A DNA stretch of 64,000 nucleotides from a bacterium. GTDB lineage: Bacteria > Auribacterota > Tritonobacteria > UBA1439. The stretch spans positions 62,001 to 126,000 of the forward strand of contig JAQUPF010000007.1 of assembly GCA_028716845.1 (NCBI GenBank), in the 5' to 3' direction. How positions within the stretch are numbered: position 1 is the first letter of the stretch; the number at the start of each line of letters is the position of its first letter. A model generated the notes under the pieces. The model was not told the origin of the DNA. It worked only from the letters and a program-made list of their open reading frames with translations, and did no database searches. This document shows positions 1 through 8,994 of this stretch, piece by piece. Position numbers and translations under genes: made by a program.

Positions 1-1366
1 TGTAGGTGAGCCATGTCCGCCGCTCCTTCACCTCCCCGAGGAGGAGCGGGCCGTCGCTCCGGTAGGCGAGCGACAGGGTCCAGAGGGGGAGGGCCGGACC
101 GAGCGGCCGCCGCGCCTCGAAGCGTGAGCGCGGTCCATCCCCCTCGGCGAGGACAATCTCCCCTCCGCCGTCCGTGACCGTCAGGGAGACGTCCCATCCC
201 GGGTCGAAGGAGGCGCGGAGTGCCTCGAGCATCTCCTCCCGCAGGGCCTCGCCGTCGAGGAGGACGGCGAGGAGGACCGGGGCATCCGCCCCGCCGAGCG
301 CGGTGAGGCCGCAGGCGAGGATCGTCCCGCCGTCGCCCGGCATGATCCGGAAGCGGTCCCCGCCCCTCGAGGCGAGGATCTGCCGGAAATCGGCCTGCAG
401 CGATTGTCGCATCTCCTCCATCAGCGCGGCGGTGCGATCCGTCCGCCGCCATCGTCTCCATGCCTCCTCGAAGGCGCGCGCCTGCGAGGGGGAGAGCCCG
501 TCATCGGCCGCGAGCGCCTCCATCTCGCCCCGCACCATCCGCGCGTAGAACGCGGCCTCACGGCGGCTGCCGGCCCCTCCGCCATCCGCGAGCCCGCCCA
601 TGATGCCGATGAGGATATCGGCGGCCATCGATGCCTCGCCGCGGGCGCGCTCGGCGGCCGCCGTCCGGTACCGGACGAGGAGGGGAAGGGAGAGGCCGCC
701 GAAGAGGAGATCGCCCGAAAGGCCGGTGAGCCCCTCCCGGCCGATCCTCGCCGCCTCGGCGTACCGGCCCGCCTTCATCGAACAGCGGGCGGCGGCCGCG
801 AGGGCGACGGCGCGGGCGTGCGCGCTCCCCGCGTCCGCCGCCGCGGCCTCATACTCGCCGACGGCGCCGGCGGGATCGCCCTCGATGAACTCCCTCCTGC
901 TGCCCGCCTTCATCCTCCGCGAGAACTCCACGAGACGCTCGTCCGTCCTTCCCCCGATGGGAATGTCGATCCGCCACTCCTCCACGGGGGACGGGAAGGG
1001 GAAGACGGGGCGGAGGTCGCCGTCGAGGATGAAGAAGCCCTCGATCGCCGCACAGGCCCGCTCCGCCTGGCCGATGCCGTCGGCGAGCTCGACGAACGGC
1101 ATCCCGGGCCGTGCCCGATGGGCGAGGGCGTCCAGGCAGGCGAGGGCGGGCTGCCCGGCGGCGGCGGCGAGCGAGCCGGCGAGCGCCTGGAGGCGGCCGT
1201 TCACCGTCTCGGCGACCTGGGCCGGCTCCGCGGCGATGGACTGGAGCGTGCGGGAGGCGAAGTAGACGAGCGGCAGCGAGGGGAGGATGACGGAGAAGGC
1301 GAAGAGGAAGAGGAGGCGGCCCTTCCTGAGCGTGGCGAACGCCGCCGAGAGACGTCGAGGGATCAA
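1..1366 (-). CDS. Membrane sensor protein, probable sensor kinase (N-terminal part; runs off window)
   Basis: The open frame on the minus strand runs 455 codons from a TTG at 1366 to the window edge. An SD-like GGAG sits 11 nt upstream of the TTG, and a strong promoter lies 70 nt further up. Residues about 16-38 form one hydrophobic helix (LLFLFAFSVILPSLPLVYF). It is followed by a long Ala/Glu-rich, presumably extracytoplasmic region with a TPR-like helical stretch near residues 160-230. The end in view (…LPLWTLSLAYRS…) resembles the part just before a second TM helix in sensor kinases. No kinase domain is visible because the gene continues outside the window, so the kinase assignment is inference from architecture. 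It could instead be another class of membrane-anchored sensor. Confidence 0.55.
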   Translation of the reverse strand, partial: MIPRRLSAAFATLRKGRLLFLFAFSVILPSLPLVYFASRTLQSIAAEPAQVAETVNGRLQALAGSLAAAAGQPALACLDALAHRARPGMPFVELADGIGQAERACAAIEGFFILDGDLRPVFPFPSPVEEWRIDIPIGGRTDERLVEFSRRMKAGSRREFIEGDPAGAVGEYEAAAADAGSAHARAVALAAAARCSMKAGRYAEAARIGREGLTGLSGDLLFGGLSLPLLVRYRTAAAERARGEASMAADILIGIMGGLADGGGAGSRREAAFYARMVRGEMEALAADDGLSPSQARAFEEAWRRWRRTDRTAALMEEMRQSLQADFRQILASRGGDRFRIMPGDGGTILACGLTALGGADAPVLLAVLLDGEALREEMLEALRASFDPGWDVSLTVTDGGGEIVLAEGDGPRSRFEARRPLGPALPLWTLSLAYRSDGPLLLGEVKERRTWLTY

Positions 1367-1434
1367 TGCGCCCGTTGCTCCGTGCAAGCGAAGGTCATGC
1401 CGCCCCGCCCGGAGGAGACAGCGCGGCCTCATTC

Positions 1435-1463
1435 ATGCTAGTATGAATACGTGGCGATGTCAA
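1435..1463 (-). promoter_or_regulatory. Sigma-70-type promoter for the sensor gene
   Basis: Read on the minus strand this is TTGACA, 17 nt, TAGCAT. Transcription would start near 1428, about 60 nt before the TTG start codon at 1366. The -10 lies beside the imperfect palindrome TTCATgctagtATGAA. Confidence 0.7.
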
Positions 1464-1499
1464 TGAACGCGCCGCGCGTCGCGAAGGGAGAGTGAACAG

Positions 1500-1703
1500 A
1501 TGCAGGTCGTCCATCGATTTCACAAGAAGCTGTGCACATTCAAGGGGGCGGAGGTGAAGGTGGGCTACGAGGGGATCCGGGAGCGCGGGAACCCGAACGT
1601 CAACTGGCACCCGACCGAGTGCCTCAACATGACCGAGCCGTGCGTCGAGGCGAAATGCCGTTTCACGAAAAAGCCGGGCGCGAACAGGAACTACCTCCGC
1701 TGA
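1500..1703 (+). CDS. Small conserved-looking cysteine-containing protein
   Basis: This is a 67-residue ORF with a GGGAG ribosome binding site about 9 nt before ATG. It has no signal peptide or TM segment. Four cysteines are present: one near residue 12, then ECLN, EPC and AKC in the middle. The C-terminal part is basic (FTKKPGANRNYLR). The Cys spacing could bind metal, but it matches no zinc-finger family I recognise. It is divergent from the sensor gene and sits just before a secreted protease. Function is unknown. The good SD and ordinary composition make it likely real. Confidence 0.6.
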   Translation: MQVVHRFHKKLCTFKGAEVKVGYEGIRERGNPNVNWHPTECLNMTEPCVEAKCRFTKKPGANRNYLR

Positions 1704-1728
1704 CGCGCCCCGCCCGGACGCAACGCCG

Positions 1729-3663
1729 ATGAGAACCGCACTCCTCCTCGCGCTCGCGCTCGCCGCCGCCCCGCTGCCCGCCGCGGCCGACTACTACTAC
1801 TCCTCCGGCAGGAGGCACCGCCTCTCCCGCCTGCCCGGTCTCTGGGCGGCGTCCTCGGAGGCCGACGGGAGGGCCGGCGCGCGGCGGCCGCACAGGATCG
1901 TACGGGCCCCCGACAGGGCCGCGGCGGCCGCCTCGCTCCCGCGCGGCGTCCCGCGGCGCTTTCTCAATCCCGTCTTCGACGACGGGGGCGGGAGGCCGCT
2001 CGTGATCACGGATGAGTTCGTCGCCCGCTTCAGGCCGGGGCTCGACGCGCGGGCGATCGACGAGGTCAACGCCCGCCACGGCGCCGTGATCCTTCGGCAC
2101 GCCGGCGGCCCGCCCGAATGCCTCGTCCTCTCCGCGGGGGGCGGCGAGCTCGCGGCCCTCCGTCTCGCCAACAGGTACGTGGAGGAGGGCCACGTCGCCT
2201 TCGCACACCCGAACTTCATCGCCCGGAGGGAGAAGCGACTCGTCCCGGACGACCCGCTCTTCCCGCGCCAGTGGCACCTCCTGAACGACGGCCAGGGCGG
2301 CGGGGTCCCGGATCAGGACATCGACGTCACCGCCGCCTGGGACATCACCCGGGGCGACCCGGCGGTCGTCATCGCCGTGATCGACGACGGCGTCGATTTC
2401 GGTCACGAGGATTTCAATGAGGACATGTTCGTGCCGGGCCACGATTTTATCGACGATGACGATGATCCGTCGGCGGTGGAGTCGAACGGGGATTTCCACG
2501 GGACGGCGGTCACCGGAATCGCGGCCGCGAGGGCCGGCAACGGCATCGGCGTGAGCGGCGTCGCGCCCGAATGCAGGGTGATGCCGATCCGTCTCGTGGC
2601 CGGGAAGGGGGAGACGACCCCCGAACAGGAGGGGAAGGCCATCCGCCGGGCGGCGGATGAAGGGGCCTGGATCATCTCGAACAGCTGGGGCCCCCCCGAC
2701 GGCGATCCAATTTTCAGGGGCGACGAGGTGGTGTATCCCCTCCCGGACATCGTGCGGGAGGCCATCGATCATGCCGCGGAGAATGGGCGCGGGGGGAAGG
2801 GGTGCGTCATCGTCTGGGCCGCCGGGAACGGCAACGAGCCGGTCGGCCTCGACGGCTACGCCTCGCACGAGAAGGTCCTCGCCGTCGGCGCCTGCACCGC
2901 AACCGGCGCGCGGGCCTTCTACAGCGACTACGGCCCCGAGCTCGATCTCGTCGCGCCCTCCGGGGACGGGCACGGACCGGGCATCTGGACGACCGATTAC
3001 TCCGGTTCGGCCGGCTACAACCCCGCCGGTCAGTTCTACGAAGAACCGACCGGAAACTACACCGGCTCATTCGCGGGGACATCCGCCTCCGCTCCCATCG
3101 TCGCAGGCGTCGCCGCCCTCCTCCTGTCGGTGGAGCCGGATCTCACGAGGGCCGAGGCGATGGAGCGACTCAGGCGCACGGCTGACCGGATCGACCCGTC
3201 AACGGCGCGGTACGATCTCGACGGGCACAGCGACCTGTACGGGACCGGGAGGGTCAACGCCTACGCGGCCCTGACCGGCAGCACGCGGCATCCGCGCCTC
3301 TCGATCGCCGCCGAACCGGACCGCCTGCGGCCGGGAGGAATCCCCTCGCTCCGCTTCGAGATGTTCCGCGGCAGGGACCGGGCAACGAATGACGGCGCGG
3401 TCTATCTCGCCGTGGGCATCCCCGCCGGCGGCCTCCTCTTCGTCGGGCCCGATTACGCGCTGAGCGCGCAGCGGATCCCGTTCGTCCCCCGCATATCCGC
3501 ATCCGACATGAGCGGATCCGTCTCCCCGGGAGCCTCCCTCGGCCGGGTGCCTGTCGGCCGCTACATGCTGTACACCGCCATCGTCGGCGACGGGAGCGAT
3601 CCGGTCGATCCGGCGGCCTGGCGCCACGCCCCGGCCCGCGCCGCCGTCGAGATCCTCCCCTGA
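1729..3663 (+). CDS. Secreted subtilisin-like serine protease (S8 family)
   Basis: This 644-residue protein has a clear signal peptide (MRTALLLALALAAAPLPAAA), so it is exported. A pro-region of roughly 150 residues precedes the S8 catalytic domain. The triad is visible: Asp219 in VIDDG, His257 in DFHGT and Ser452 in GTSASAP. The oxyanion Asn is about residue 367 in AAGNGN. After residue about 520 there is a beta-rich C-terminal domain of unknown type, possibly for attachment or substrate binding. Family knowledge says it cleaves proteins outside the cytoplasm, but the substrate cannot be told. The SD is weak. It follows the small Cys gene by 25 nt and may be cotranscribed with it. Confidence 0.93.
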   Translation: MRTALLLALALAAAPLPAAADYYYSSGRRHRLSRLPGLWAASSEADGRAGARRPHRIVRAPDRAAAAASLPRGVPRRFLNPVFDDGGGRPLVITDEFVARFRPGLDARAIDEVNARHGAVILRHAGGPPECLVLSAGGGELAALRLANRYVEEGHVAFAHPNFIARREKRLVPDDPLFPRQWHLLNDGQGGGVPDQDIDVTAAWDITRGDPAVVIAVIDDGVDFGHEDFNEDMFVPGHDFIDDDDDPSAVESNGDFHGTAVTGIAAARAGNGIGVSGVAPECRVMPIRLVAGKGETTPEQEGKAIRRAADEGAWIISNSWGPPDGDPIFRGDEVVYPLPDIVREAIDHAAENGRGGKGCVIVWAAGNGNEPVGLDGYASHEKVLAVGACTATGARAFYSDYGPELDLVAPSGDGHGPGIWTTDYSGSAGYNPAGQFYEEPTGNYTGSFAGTSASAPIVAGVAALLLSVEPDLTRAEAMERLRRTADRIDPSTARYDLDGHSDLYGTGRVNAYAALTGSTRHPRLSIAAEPDRLRPGGIPSLRFEMFRGRDRATNDGAVYLAVGIPAGGLLFVGPDYALSAQRIPFVPRISASDMSGSVSPGASLGRVPVGRYMLYTAIVGDGSDPVDPAAWRHAPARAAVEILP

Positions 3664-3700
3664 CATCACACCCCCCTCATCCGCTCCAATGAACTCCGAA

Positions 3701-3791
3701 CCACGGATCCGCGCGGATCATTGACGGATATCCACGGATTCTCCTTCTGCAGTATCCGTGAGAATCCGTAGTGATCGGTGTCAATCCGTGG
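3701..3791. repeat. Dispersed inverted repeat, copy 1 (ATCCGTGG family)
   Basis: The element begins CCACGGAT and ends ATCCGTGG. Several further CGGAT (left half) and ATCCGT (right half) blocks lie inside it, so the two halves form a long imperfect inverted repeat. It lies between the protease and lipoprotein genes. Related copies lie near 11.0, 31.15, 49.65, 50.7 and 51.55 kb, all intergenic. Confidence 0.75.
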
Positions 3792-3838
3792 TAACGTGGT
3801 GCATCGCACCGGCGGGGGACATCGGGCAGCAGGGTTGT

Positions 3839-3867
3839 TTACAACCGGCACCGGCCCGTTGTACAAT
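3839..3867 (+). promoter_or_regulatory. Likely promoter for the lipoprotein-purH operon
   Basis: TTACAA, 17 nt, TACAAT. The predicted start is near 3874, about 26 nt before the ATG at 3900, and a GGAGG ribosome binding site lies between. Confidence 0.6.
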
Positions 3868-3899
3868 CATGCAACCGTCGTCCCGGAGGCATCGCCCCC

Positions 3900-4079
3900 A
3901 TGAATCGTCATGTCCTGCTGTGGGTATCCATCTGCGCCGTTCTCCTCGCCGGTTGCCGGGTCGTCTCGCTCGGGAAGTCCGTCGCCAGGACCCAGCGGCA
4001 GACCGCCGAGGGCGTCCTCTACACCGACAGCCTCTTCACGGACGACGGCCAGTCCCGGCTCACCGAGCGGGAGAGGTGA
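3900..4079 (+). CDS. Small lipoprotein
   Basis: A 59-residue ORF has GGAGG ten bases upstream of its ATG. It starts with a short hydrophobic signal and the lipobox LAGC (Cys19), so it should be lipidated and anchored outside the cytoplasm. The mature part is only about 40 residues and polar. It ends 10 nt before purH, and the purH ribosome binding site immediately follows its stop, so the two are probably cotranscribed. I do not recognise a family. Confidence 0.65.
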   Translation: MNRHVLLWVSICAVLLAGCRVVSLGKSVARTQRQTAEGVLYTDSLFTDDGQSRLTERER

Positions 4080-4089
4080 CGGAGGCGCG

Positions 4090-5655
4090 ATGCGGCGGGC
4101 ACGGCGGGCGCTCATCAGCGTCCATTCGAAGGAGGGGATCGAGGCGTTCGCCCGCGGCCTCGCCGGGCTCGGCGTGGAGATCGTCTCCACCGGCGGGACG
4201 GCCGCCGTCCTCCGGCGGGCCGGCATCGGCGTCACGGAGGTCGCCTCGTTCACCGGCTCGCCGGAAATCCTCGGCGGCCGGGTCAAGACGCTCCATCCGA
4301 AGATCCACGCCGGCATCCTCGCCGGCAGGGACAACGAGGCCCACCGCCTGGAGATGGAGCGCCTCGGCTGGGACGCGATCGACGTCGTCGCGGTGAACCT
4401 CCCGGCGCCGGCCTCCGGCGGGGACGAGGCGGCGGCCGCCCTCCTCGACTCCATGGACATCGGCGGGCACGCGCTGCTCAGGGCCGCCGCGAAGAACTGC
4501 CGCGACGTCATCGTCGTCAGCAACCCCGCCCGCTACGCGATCGTGCTCGACGAGCTCAAGGCCAACGACGGAACGGTCTCCGAGGGGCTCCGCCTCCGCC
4601 TCGCCCGCGAGGCGCTCGAGACGGCGGCGCGGTACGACGGATCCTGCGCGCGGGCGCTCGGCGCCCTCCTCGCCCCCGCCGCGGGCGGCATGCCGCCGGA
4701 GATCGTCCTCGAGCTCGGCAAGATGGAGGACCTCAGGTACGGCGAGAACCCGCACCAGCGGGCCGCGCTCTACCGGACGGCGGAGGGGGACGAGCCGTCC
4801 GCGGTCGGGGGGAACCTCCTCGGCGGGAAGCCGCTCTCCTACAACAACTACCTCGACCTCGACGCCGCCCTGGCCGTCGTGAAGGAGTTCCGGAGGGCGG
4901 CCTGCGCCATCGTCAAGCACACGAATCCGTGCGGCGTCGCGATCGCGACCACGGCCGAGGCGGCGTATCGGCGCGCGAGGGAGACCGACCCGCAGTCGGC
5001 GTTCGGCGGGATCGTCGCGTGCAACGCGACCGTCGACGCGGCCGCCGCCGCCGCCATCGCGGAGACGTTCACCGAGTGCGTCGCGGCCCCCGCCTTCACG
5101 GACGAGGCGCTCGACGCGCTCGCGGGGAAGGCAAGCCTCCGCCTCATCGAGATCCCCGAGCTCGCCGCCTGGATCGACGGCGGGGCGCGGCGGCGGCGGG
5201 GGCGCGACCTCCGCACCATCACCGGCGGCCTCCTCGCGCAGGAGCGGGATGTCGCCACCATCGGCCCCGGCGACCTCCGCTGCGTGACCCGCCGCGCGCC
5301 CGCCGCGGCGGAGGCGGCGGCGATCTTCTTCGCCTGGGCGGTCGTCCGGCACGTCCGCTCGAACGCCGTCGTCATCGCCACCGCCGAGGAGACCGTCGGG
5401 ATCGGGGCGGGCCAGATGAGCCGGGTGGACGCCGCCCGCCTCGCCGTCGGCAAGGCGGCCAAGCCGATCGAGGGGTGCGTCGCGGCCTCCGACGGCTTCT
5501 TCCCGTTCGCCGACGCGGTGGAGGAGCTCGCCCGCGCGGGCGTGCGGACGATCGTCCAGCCGGGCGGCTCCCGGCGGGACGGCGAGGTCGTCGCCGCCTG
5601 CGACGCACTCGGGGTGGCGATGCTCTTCACGGGGATGCGGTGCTTCAGGCATTGA
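4090..5655 (+). CDS. purH: Bifunctional AICAR formyltransferase / IMP cyclohydrolase
   Basis: PurH carries out the last two steps of IMP synthesis. The ATG at 4090 has GGAGG just upstream and gives 521 residues, the normal length. The open frame continues further 5', but that part overlaps the lipoprotein gene and does not resemble PurH. The N-terminal IMP cyclohydrolase domain shows STGGTA and GGRVKTLHPKIH. The C-terminal transformylase domain shows the KHTNPCG motif, with catalytic Lys276 and His277. Oddly, the usual VNLYPF motif reads VNLPAP, so the tyrosine thought to help the cyclohydrolase is a proline at about residue 105, and AAAKNH reads AAAKNC. Identity is certain; full activity of the first domain is not. 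Confidence 0.95.
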   Translation: MRRARRALISVHSKEGIEAFARGLAGLGVEIVSTGGTAAVLRRAGIGVTEVASFTGSPEILGGRVKTLHPKIHAGILAGRDNEAHRLEMERLGWDAIDVVAVNLPAPASGGDEAAAALLDSMDIGGHALLRAAAKNCRDVIVVSNPARYAIVLDELKANDGTVSEGLRLRLAREALETAARYDGSCARALGALLAPAAGGMPPEIVLELGKMEDLRYGENPHQRAALYRTAEGDEPSAVGGNLLGGKPLSYNNYLDLDAALAVVKEFRRAACAIVKHTNPCGVAIATTAEAAYRRARETDPQSAFGGIVACNATVDAAAAAAIAETFTECVAAPAFTDEALDALAGKASLRLIEIPELAAWIDGGARRRRGRDLRTITGGLLAQERDVATIGPGDLRCVTRRAPAAAEAAAIFFAWAVVRHVRSNAVVIATAEETVGIGAGQMSRVDAARLAVGKAAKPIEGCVAASDGFFPFADAVEELARAGVRTIVQPGGSRRDGEVVAACDALGVAMLFTGMRCFRH

Positions 5656-5672
5656 CGGTGGGGGGCGGGCGC

Positions 5673-6296
5673 ATGGCGCGGACGCGCGTGCTGAAGCTGA
5701 CGGGTGCGGCGGCCGACGCGGCCATCGTGCGCGAGGCGGCGGCGGCGCTCCGCGGGGGGATGCTCGTGGTTTTCCCGACGGAGACGGTGTACGGCCTCGG
5801 CTGCAGCGCCGCGGAGGCGCGATCGGTGCGGCGGATCTACGAGCTCAAGGGCCGCGGCCGGGGAAAGCCGCTCGCCTTCTACGTCGATTCCGCGGCGGCG
5901 GTGCTGCGATACCTCGACCGGATACCGCCCGCGGCGGCGGCGCTGATGGACCGGTTCTGGCCGGGGCCGCTCACCCTGCTCCTGCGCGGCGGCGGGGGAC
6001 TCCTCGGCTTCCGCTGCCCCGACGACCCGTCCGCGCTCGCCCTCATCGCCGAGGCGGGCGTTCCGGTCGTCGGCACGAGCGCCAACAGGAGCGGCTCGCC
6101 CGCCGCGGTGACGGGGGAGGAGGCGGCGATGGCGCTCGACGGCGGCGCGGACATCGTGCTCGACGGCGGCCGGACGCGGCACGGGCGGGAATCGACGGTC
6201 GTCGACGCCTCGGGCGACGAGCCGTCGATCGTCCGGGAAGGGGTGATCGAGGCGGCGGCGATCGGGGCGGCGCGGCGAAAGGACGGTGACCGGTGA
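5673..6296 (+). CDS. L-threonylcarbamoyladenylate synthase (Sua5/YrdC/TsaC family)
   Basis: This 207-residue protein begins at ATG 5673, 17 nt after purH. It makes threonylcarbamoyl-AMP from threonine, bicarbonate and ATP for the t6A37 modification of ANN-decoding tRNAs. Family motifs are PTETVYGLG near residue 36, the KGRGRGKPL nucleotide-binding loop, and GTSANRSG. The partner TsaD is encoded at 17.7 kb in the same window. The stop codon overlaps the GTG start of the next gene (GTGA), so translation is probably coupled. The Sua5-RpiB-GlyA order is also known from Firmicutes. Confidence 0.92.
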   Translation: MARTRVLKLTGAAADAAIVREAAAALRGGMLVVFPTETVYGLGCSAAEARSVRRIYELKGRGRGKPLAFYVDSAAAVLRYLDRIPPAAAALMDRFWPGPLTLLLRGGGGLLGFRCPDDPSALALIAEAGVPVVGTSANRSGSPAAVTGEEAAMALDGGADIVLDGGRTRHGRESTVVDASGDEPSIVREGVIEAAAIGAARRKDGDR

Positions 6297-7996
6297 GGAT
6301 CGCGCTCGGGGCGGACCACGGCGGCTTCCGGCTCAAGGAGGAGATCAAGCGCCTCCTCCTGGCGGCGGGCCACGAGGTGACGGACGCGGGCTGCACGGGC
6401 GAGGAGTCGGTGGATTACCCCGATTACGCGGCCCTCGCGTCGCGCGCGGTCTCGTCGGGTGCCTGTGAGCGGGGGATCCTCGTCTGCACGAGCGGCATCG
6501 GCATGAGCATCGCGGCGAACAAGGTCCCCGGCGTGCGGGCCGCCCTCTGCCTCGACGCGGAGACGGCGGAGCTCGCCCGCCGGCACAACGACTCGAACGT
6601 CCTCGTCCTCGCGGGGGGCCGGACGGATGCGGCGACCGCCCGCGGGATCGTGGAGCGCTGGCTCGCGGCGCCGTTCGACGGCGGCAGGCACGCGCGGCGC
6701 GTCGGGAAGATCGGCAGGATCGAGGGGGAGGCATGCCAGGGCGGGCGCGGGCTCGCGGAGACGGACCCCGAGGTCTGGCGCGCCGTCGAGGGGGAGGTCC
6801 GGCGGCAGTGCGGGGAGCTCGAGCTCATCGCCTCCGAGAATTTCGCGAGCCTCGCGGTCCTCGAGGCCGCGGGATCGGTGCTGACGAACAAGTACGCCGA
6901 GGGCTACCCGGCGAAGCGCTACTACGACGGCTGCGAGCACGCCGACGAGGTCGAGCGGCTGGCCGTCGAGCGGGCGAAGGCGCTGTTCGGCGCCGAGCAC
7001 GCGAACGTCCAGCCGCACTCGGGCACGCAGGCGAACATGGCCGTCTACTTCGCCGTTCTGTCGCCCGGCGACACGATCCTTTCCATGGACCTCGCCCACG
7101 GCGGCCACCTCTCGATGGGCCACCCGGTGAACTTCTCCGGGAAGCTGTACCGCGTCGTCTCCTACGGGGTGCGGCGCGACACGGAGCGGATCGACTACGA
7201 CGAGGTCGAGCGGGCGGCGCTCGCCTGCCGGCCGAAACTGCTCATCGCGGGCGCGAGCGCCTACCCCTGCCTGATCGACTACGAGCGGTTCGCCCGGATC
7301 GCCGCCCGGGCCGGCTGCCCGCTCATGGCGGACATGGCCCACGTGGCGGGGCTCGTGGCGGCCGGCTGCCACCCGTCGCCGGTCCCGCACGCCGACTTCG
7401 TCACGACGACGACGCACAAGACGCTCCGCGGGCCGCGCGGCGGGATGATCCTCTGCCGCCGCCGGTACGCGGCCGAGATCGACCGGGCGGTCTTCCCGGG
7501 GATGCAGGGAGGGCCGCTCATGCACGTGATCGCGGCGAAGGCCGTGGCGCTGCGGGAGGCGATGGATCCCCGGTTCGCGGCATACGCCCGGCGGGTCACG
7601 GCGAACGCCGCGGCCCTCGCCGCGGCGCTGGCCGCGCGCGGCCACCGGCTCGTCTCCGGCGGGACCGACAATCACCTCGTCCTCGTCGACCTGACGGCGA
7701 CCGGGATGACCGGCCGGGACGCCGCCGCGGCCCTCCACGCCGCGGGGATCACCGTCAACAAGAACATGATCCCGTTCGATCCGATGAAGCCGACCGTCAC
7801 GAGCGGCATCAGGCTCGGGACGCCGGCGGTGACGACGCGCGGGATGCGGGAGCCGGAGATGGAGCGGATCGCGGAGCTCATCCACGCGGTTGTGAGCGGC
7901 GGGGGCGGCGAGGACGTCCGGGCGGCCGTGCGCGGGCAGGTCGCCGACCTCTGCCGCGCCTTCCCGCTCTTCTACGAGCGGGTGCCGGGGGCGTGA
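6293..7996 (+). CDS. Fused ribose-5-phosphate isomerase B - serine hydroxymethyltransferase
   Basis: One uninterrupted 567-codon ORF, starting at GTG 6293, encodes two complete enzymes. Residues 1 to about 143 are RpiB, with GADHGGF at the N-terminus, Cys65 in CTSGIGMSI and His98 in RRHND. Residues about 150-567 are GlyA, with LELIASENF, the PLP lysine Lys376 in [11 protein letters not shown], and a normal C-terminus. The join is short ([16 protein letters not shown]) and holds no in-frame ATG, GTG or TTG, so GlyA cannot start independently in this frame. An ATG at 6733 with a purine-rich stretch ahead of it lies in another frame. RpiB interconverts ribulose-5-P and ribose-5-P; GlyA makes glycine and methylene-THF from serine. 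The fusion is either genuine or due to a one-base error near 6735-6760. Confidence 0.9.
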   Translation: MRIALGADHGGFRLKEEIKRLLLAAGHEVTDAGCTGEESVDYPDYAALASRAVSSGACERGILVCTSGIGMSIAANKVPGVRAALCLDAETAELARRHNDSNVLVLAGGRTDAATARGIVERWLAAPFDGGRHARRVGKIGRIEGEACQGGRGLAETDPEVWRAVEGEVRRQCGELELIASENFASLAVLEAAGSVLTNKYAEGYPAKRYYDGCEHADEVERLAVERAKALFGAEHANVQPHSGTQANMAVYFAVLSPGDTILSMDLAHGGHLSMGHPVNFSGKLYRVVSYGVRRDTERIDYDEVERAALACRPKLLIAGASAYPCLIDYERFARIAARAGCPLMADMAHVAGLVAAGCHPSPVPHADFVTTTTHKTLRGPRGGMILCRRRYAAEIDRAVFPGMQGGPLMHVIAAKAVALREAMDPRFAAYARRVTANAAALAAALAARGHRLVSGGTDNHLVLVDLTATGMTGRDAAAALHAAGITVNKNMIPFDPMKPTVTSGIRLGTPAVTTRGMREPEMERIAELIHAVVSGGGGEDVRAAVRGQVADLCRAFPLFYERVPGA

Positions 7997-8052
7997 CGGA
8001 CGGGGGCGGCGCACCGGGCGGCCGCCGCGTCATGCCCGAGAGGAGGGAGACG

Positions 8053-8973
8053 ATGAGAGCGTTCATTGCGTGCGCCGTCGCCGCGCTCGCGTGCGGCGGG
8101 ACCGCCGGGGCCGCGGAGGAGGTCATCGGCGGGGCGAAGATCGGGGAGTTCGCCGCGTCGCCGGGGACCTGGCTCGAGCGGCCGGTCGTGATCGAGGACA
8201 CCTTCGACGGGATCGTCCAGCAGTTCAGCCAGATCGAGACGGAGAACAACTACACGCCCGAGATGTACCTGAAGTTCAGGCTCGGGCACAGCCCCTACCC
8301 GTGCATCGGCCTCAACGTGCCGTCCCTCACGCGGGCGGTCGGCGCCTGCGCCCCCGGCGACCTCGTCCGGGTCCGCGGCAACCTCCGCCCGATCCAGGAG
8401 AAGCGCGAGCGGGCCTATATCCGCGGCGATTACAGCGGCGGTCCCTCGTGGGAGGAGCGGGTGTACGCGAACGGGCCGCTCAAGACGGAGTATTTCTTCA
8501 GCGTCGGGAGCGTGGAGAAGGGCTGGGGGAAGCGGGAGCACCCGAAGGAATTGTTCGACGAGGGGGCGCACCTCTGGGAGACCAGCTACCGTGAGATCCC
8601 GCTTGCGGAGCTGAACGTCGAGCCGGGGGCGCTCGTCGAGAAGGCGGTCCGGTTCGAGGGGACCTTCAAGGGGCTGGACGACGCCTTCGGGGAGCGGGAG
8701 ACCGCGGCGGGGATCACGGCGGAGCACGCGATCAAGTTCAGGATCGAGGGGATGGCGCTCTCCTGCTACCTGCCGAGAACGGATGCCGCCCTCGCGGCGA
8801 TGCGGACGGTCCCCGCGGGGAGCACCGTCCATCTGTACGGCCGGGTGCGGCTCCGCGAGGCCCCGACGGGGGCGGTGGTCGGATTCTATACCGACCGCCT
8901 GACGAGGCTCGTGCCGCCGCCGGCGACGCCGTCCGCCGAGGCCGGCGCGCCGCCGCCGCCCGCCGGTTCCTGA
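8053..8973 (+). CDS. Secreted protein with an internal duplication, function unknown
   Basis: This 306-residue protein has a signal peptide (cleavage after about AGA, residue 22) and AGGAGGGA upstream of ATG 8053. It contains two similar halves. Residues about 35-150 include VVIEDTFDGI and MYLKFRLG. Residues about 190-285 include VRFEGTFKGL and AIKFRIEG. Each half ends in a segment like GDLVRVRGNLR or GSTVHLYGRVR, which suggests two OB-like beta barrels. The C-terminus is Pro/Ala-rich. It follows rpiB-glyA and is probably cotranscribed with it, although its role appears unrelated. No family recognised. Confidence 0.7.
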   Translation: MRAFIACAVAALACGGTAGAAEEVIGGAKIGEFAASPGTWLERPVVIEDTFDGIVQQFSQIETENNYTPEMYLKFRLGHSPYPCIGLNVPSLTRAVGACAPGDLVRVRGNLRPIQEKRERAYIRGDYSGGPSWEERVYANGPLKTEYFFSVGSVEKGWGKREHPKELFDEGAHLWETSYREIPLAELNVEPGALVEKAVRFEGTFKGLDDAFGERETAAGITAEHAIKFRIEGMALSCYLPRTDAALAAMRTVPAGSTVHLYGRVRLREAPTGAVVGFYTDRLTRLVPPPATPSAEAGAPPPPAGS

Positions 8974-8974
8974 G

Positions 8975-8994
8975 GGGCGGTTGATCAGCCGCCC
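8975..8994. terminator. Hairpin between convergent genes
   Basis: GGGCGGTT-GATC-AGCCGCCC forms an 8-bp stem (one G-U pair) with a four-base loop. It lies exactly between the 8973 stop and the convergent PpiD stop, and overlaps the latter. There is no T-run, so it would be a weak or Rho-assisted terminator. Confidence 0.4.

Noticed and set aside
404-1441. Plus-strand ORF of 345 codons at the window start
   Set aside because: The minus-strand frame gives a sensible membrane protein with a promoter and SD. The plus-strand product is Gly/Arg/Glu low complexity.
6733-6800. Independent glyA start at ATG 6733
   Set aside because: It is out of frame with the GlyA sequence and reads into an Arg/Gly-rich shadow. 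It would only work with a one-base shift, so I kept the fusion and noted the doubt.
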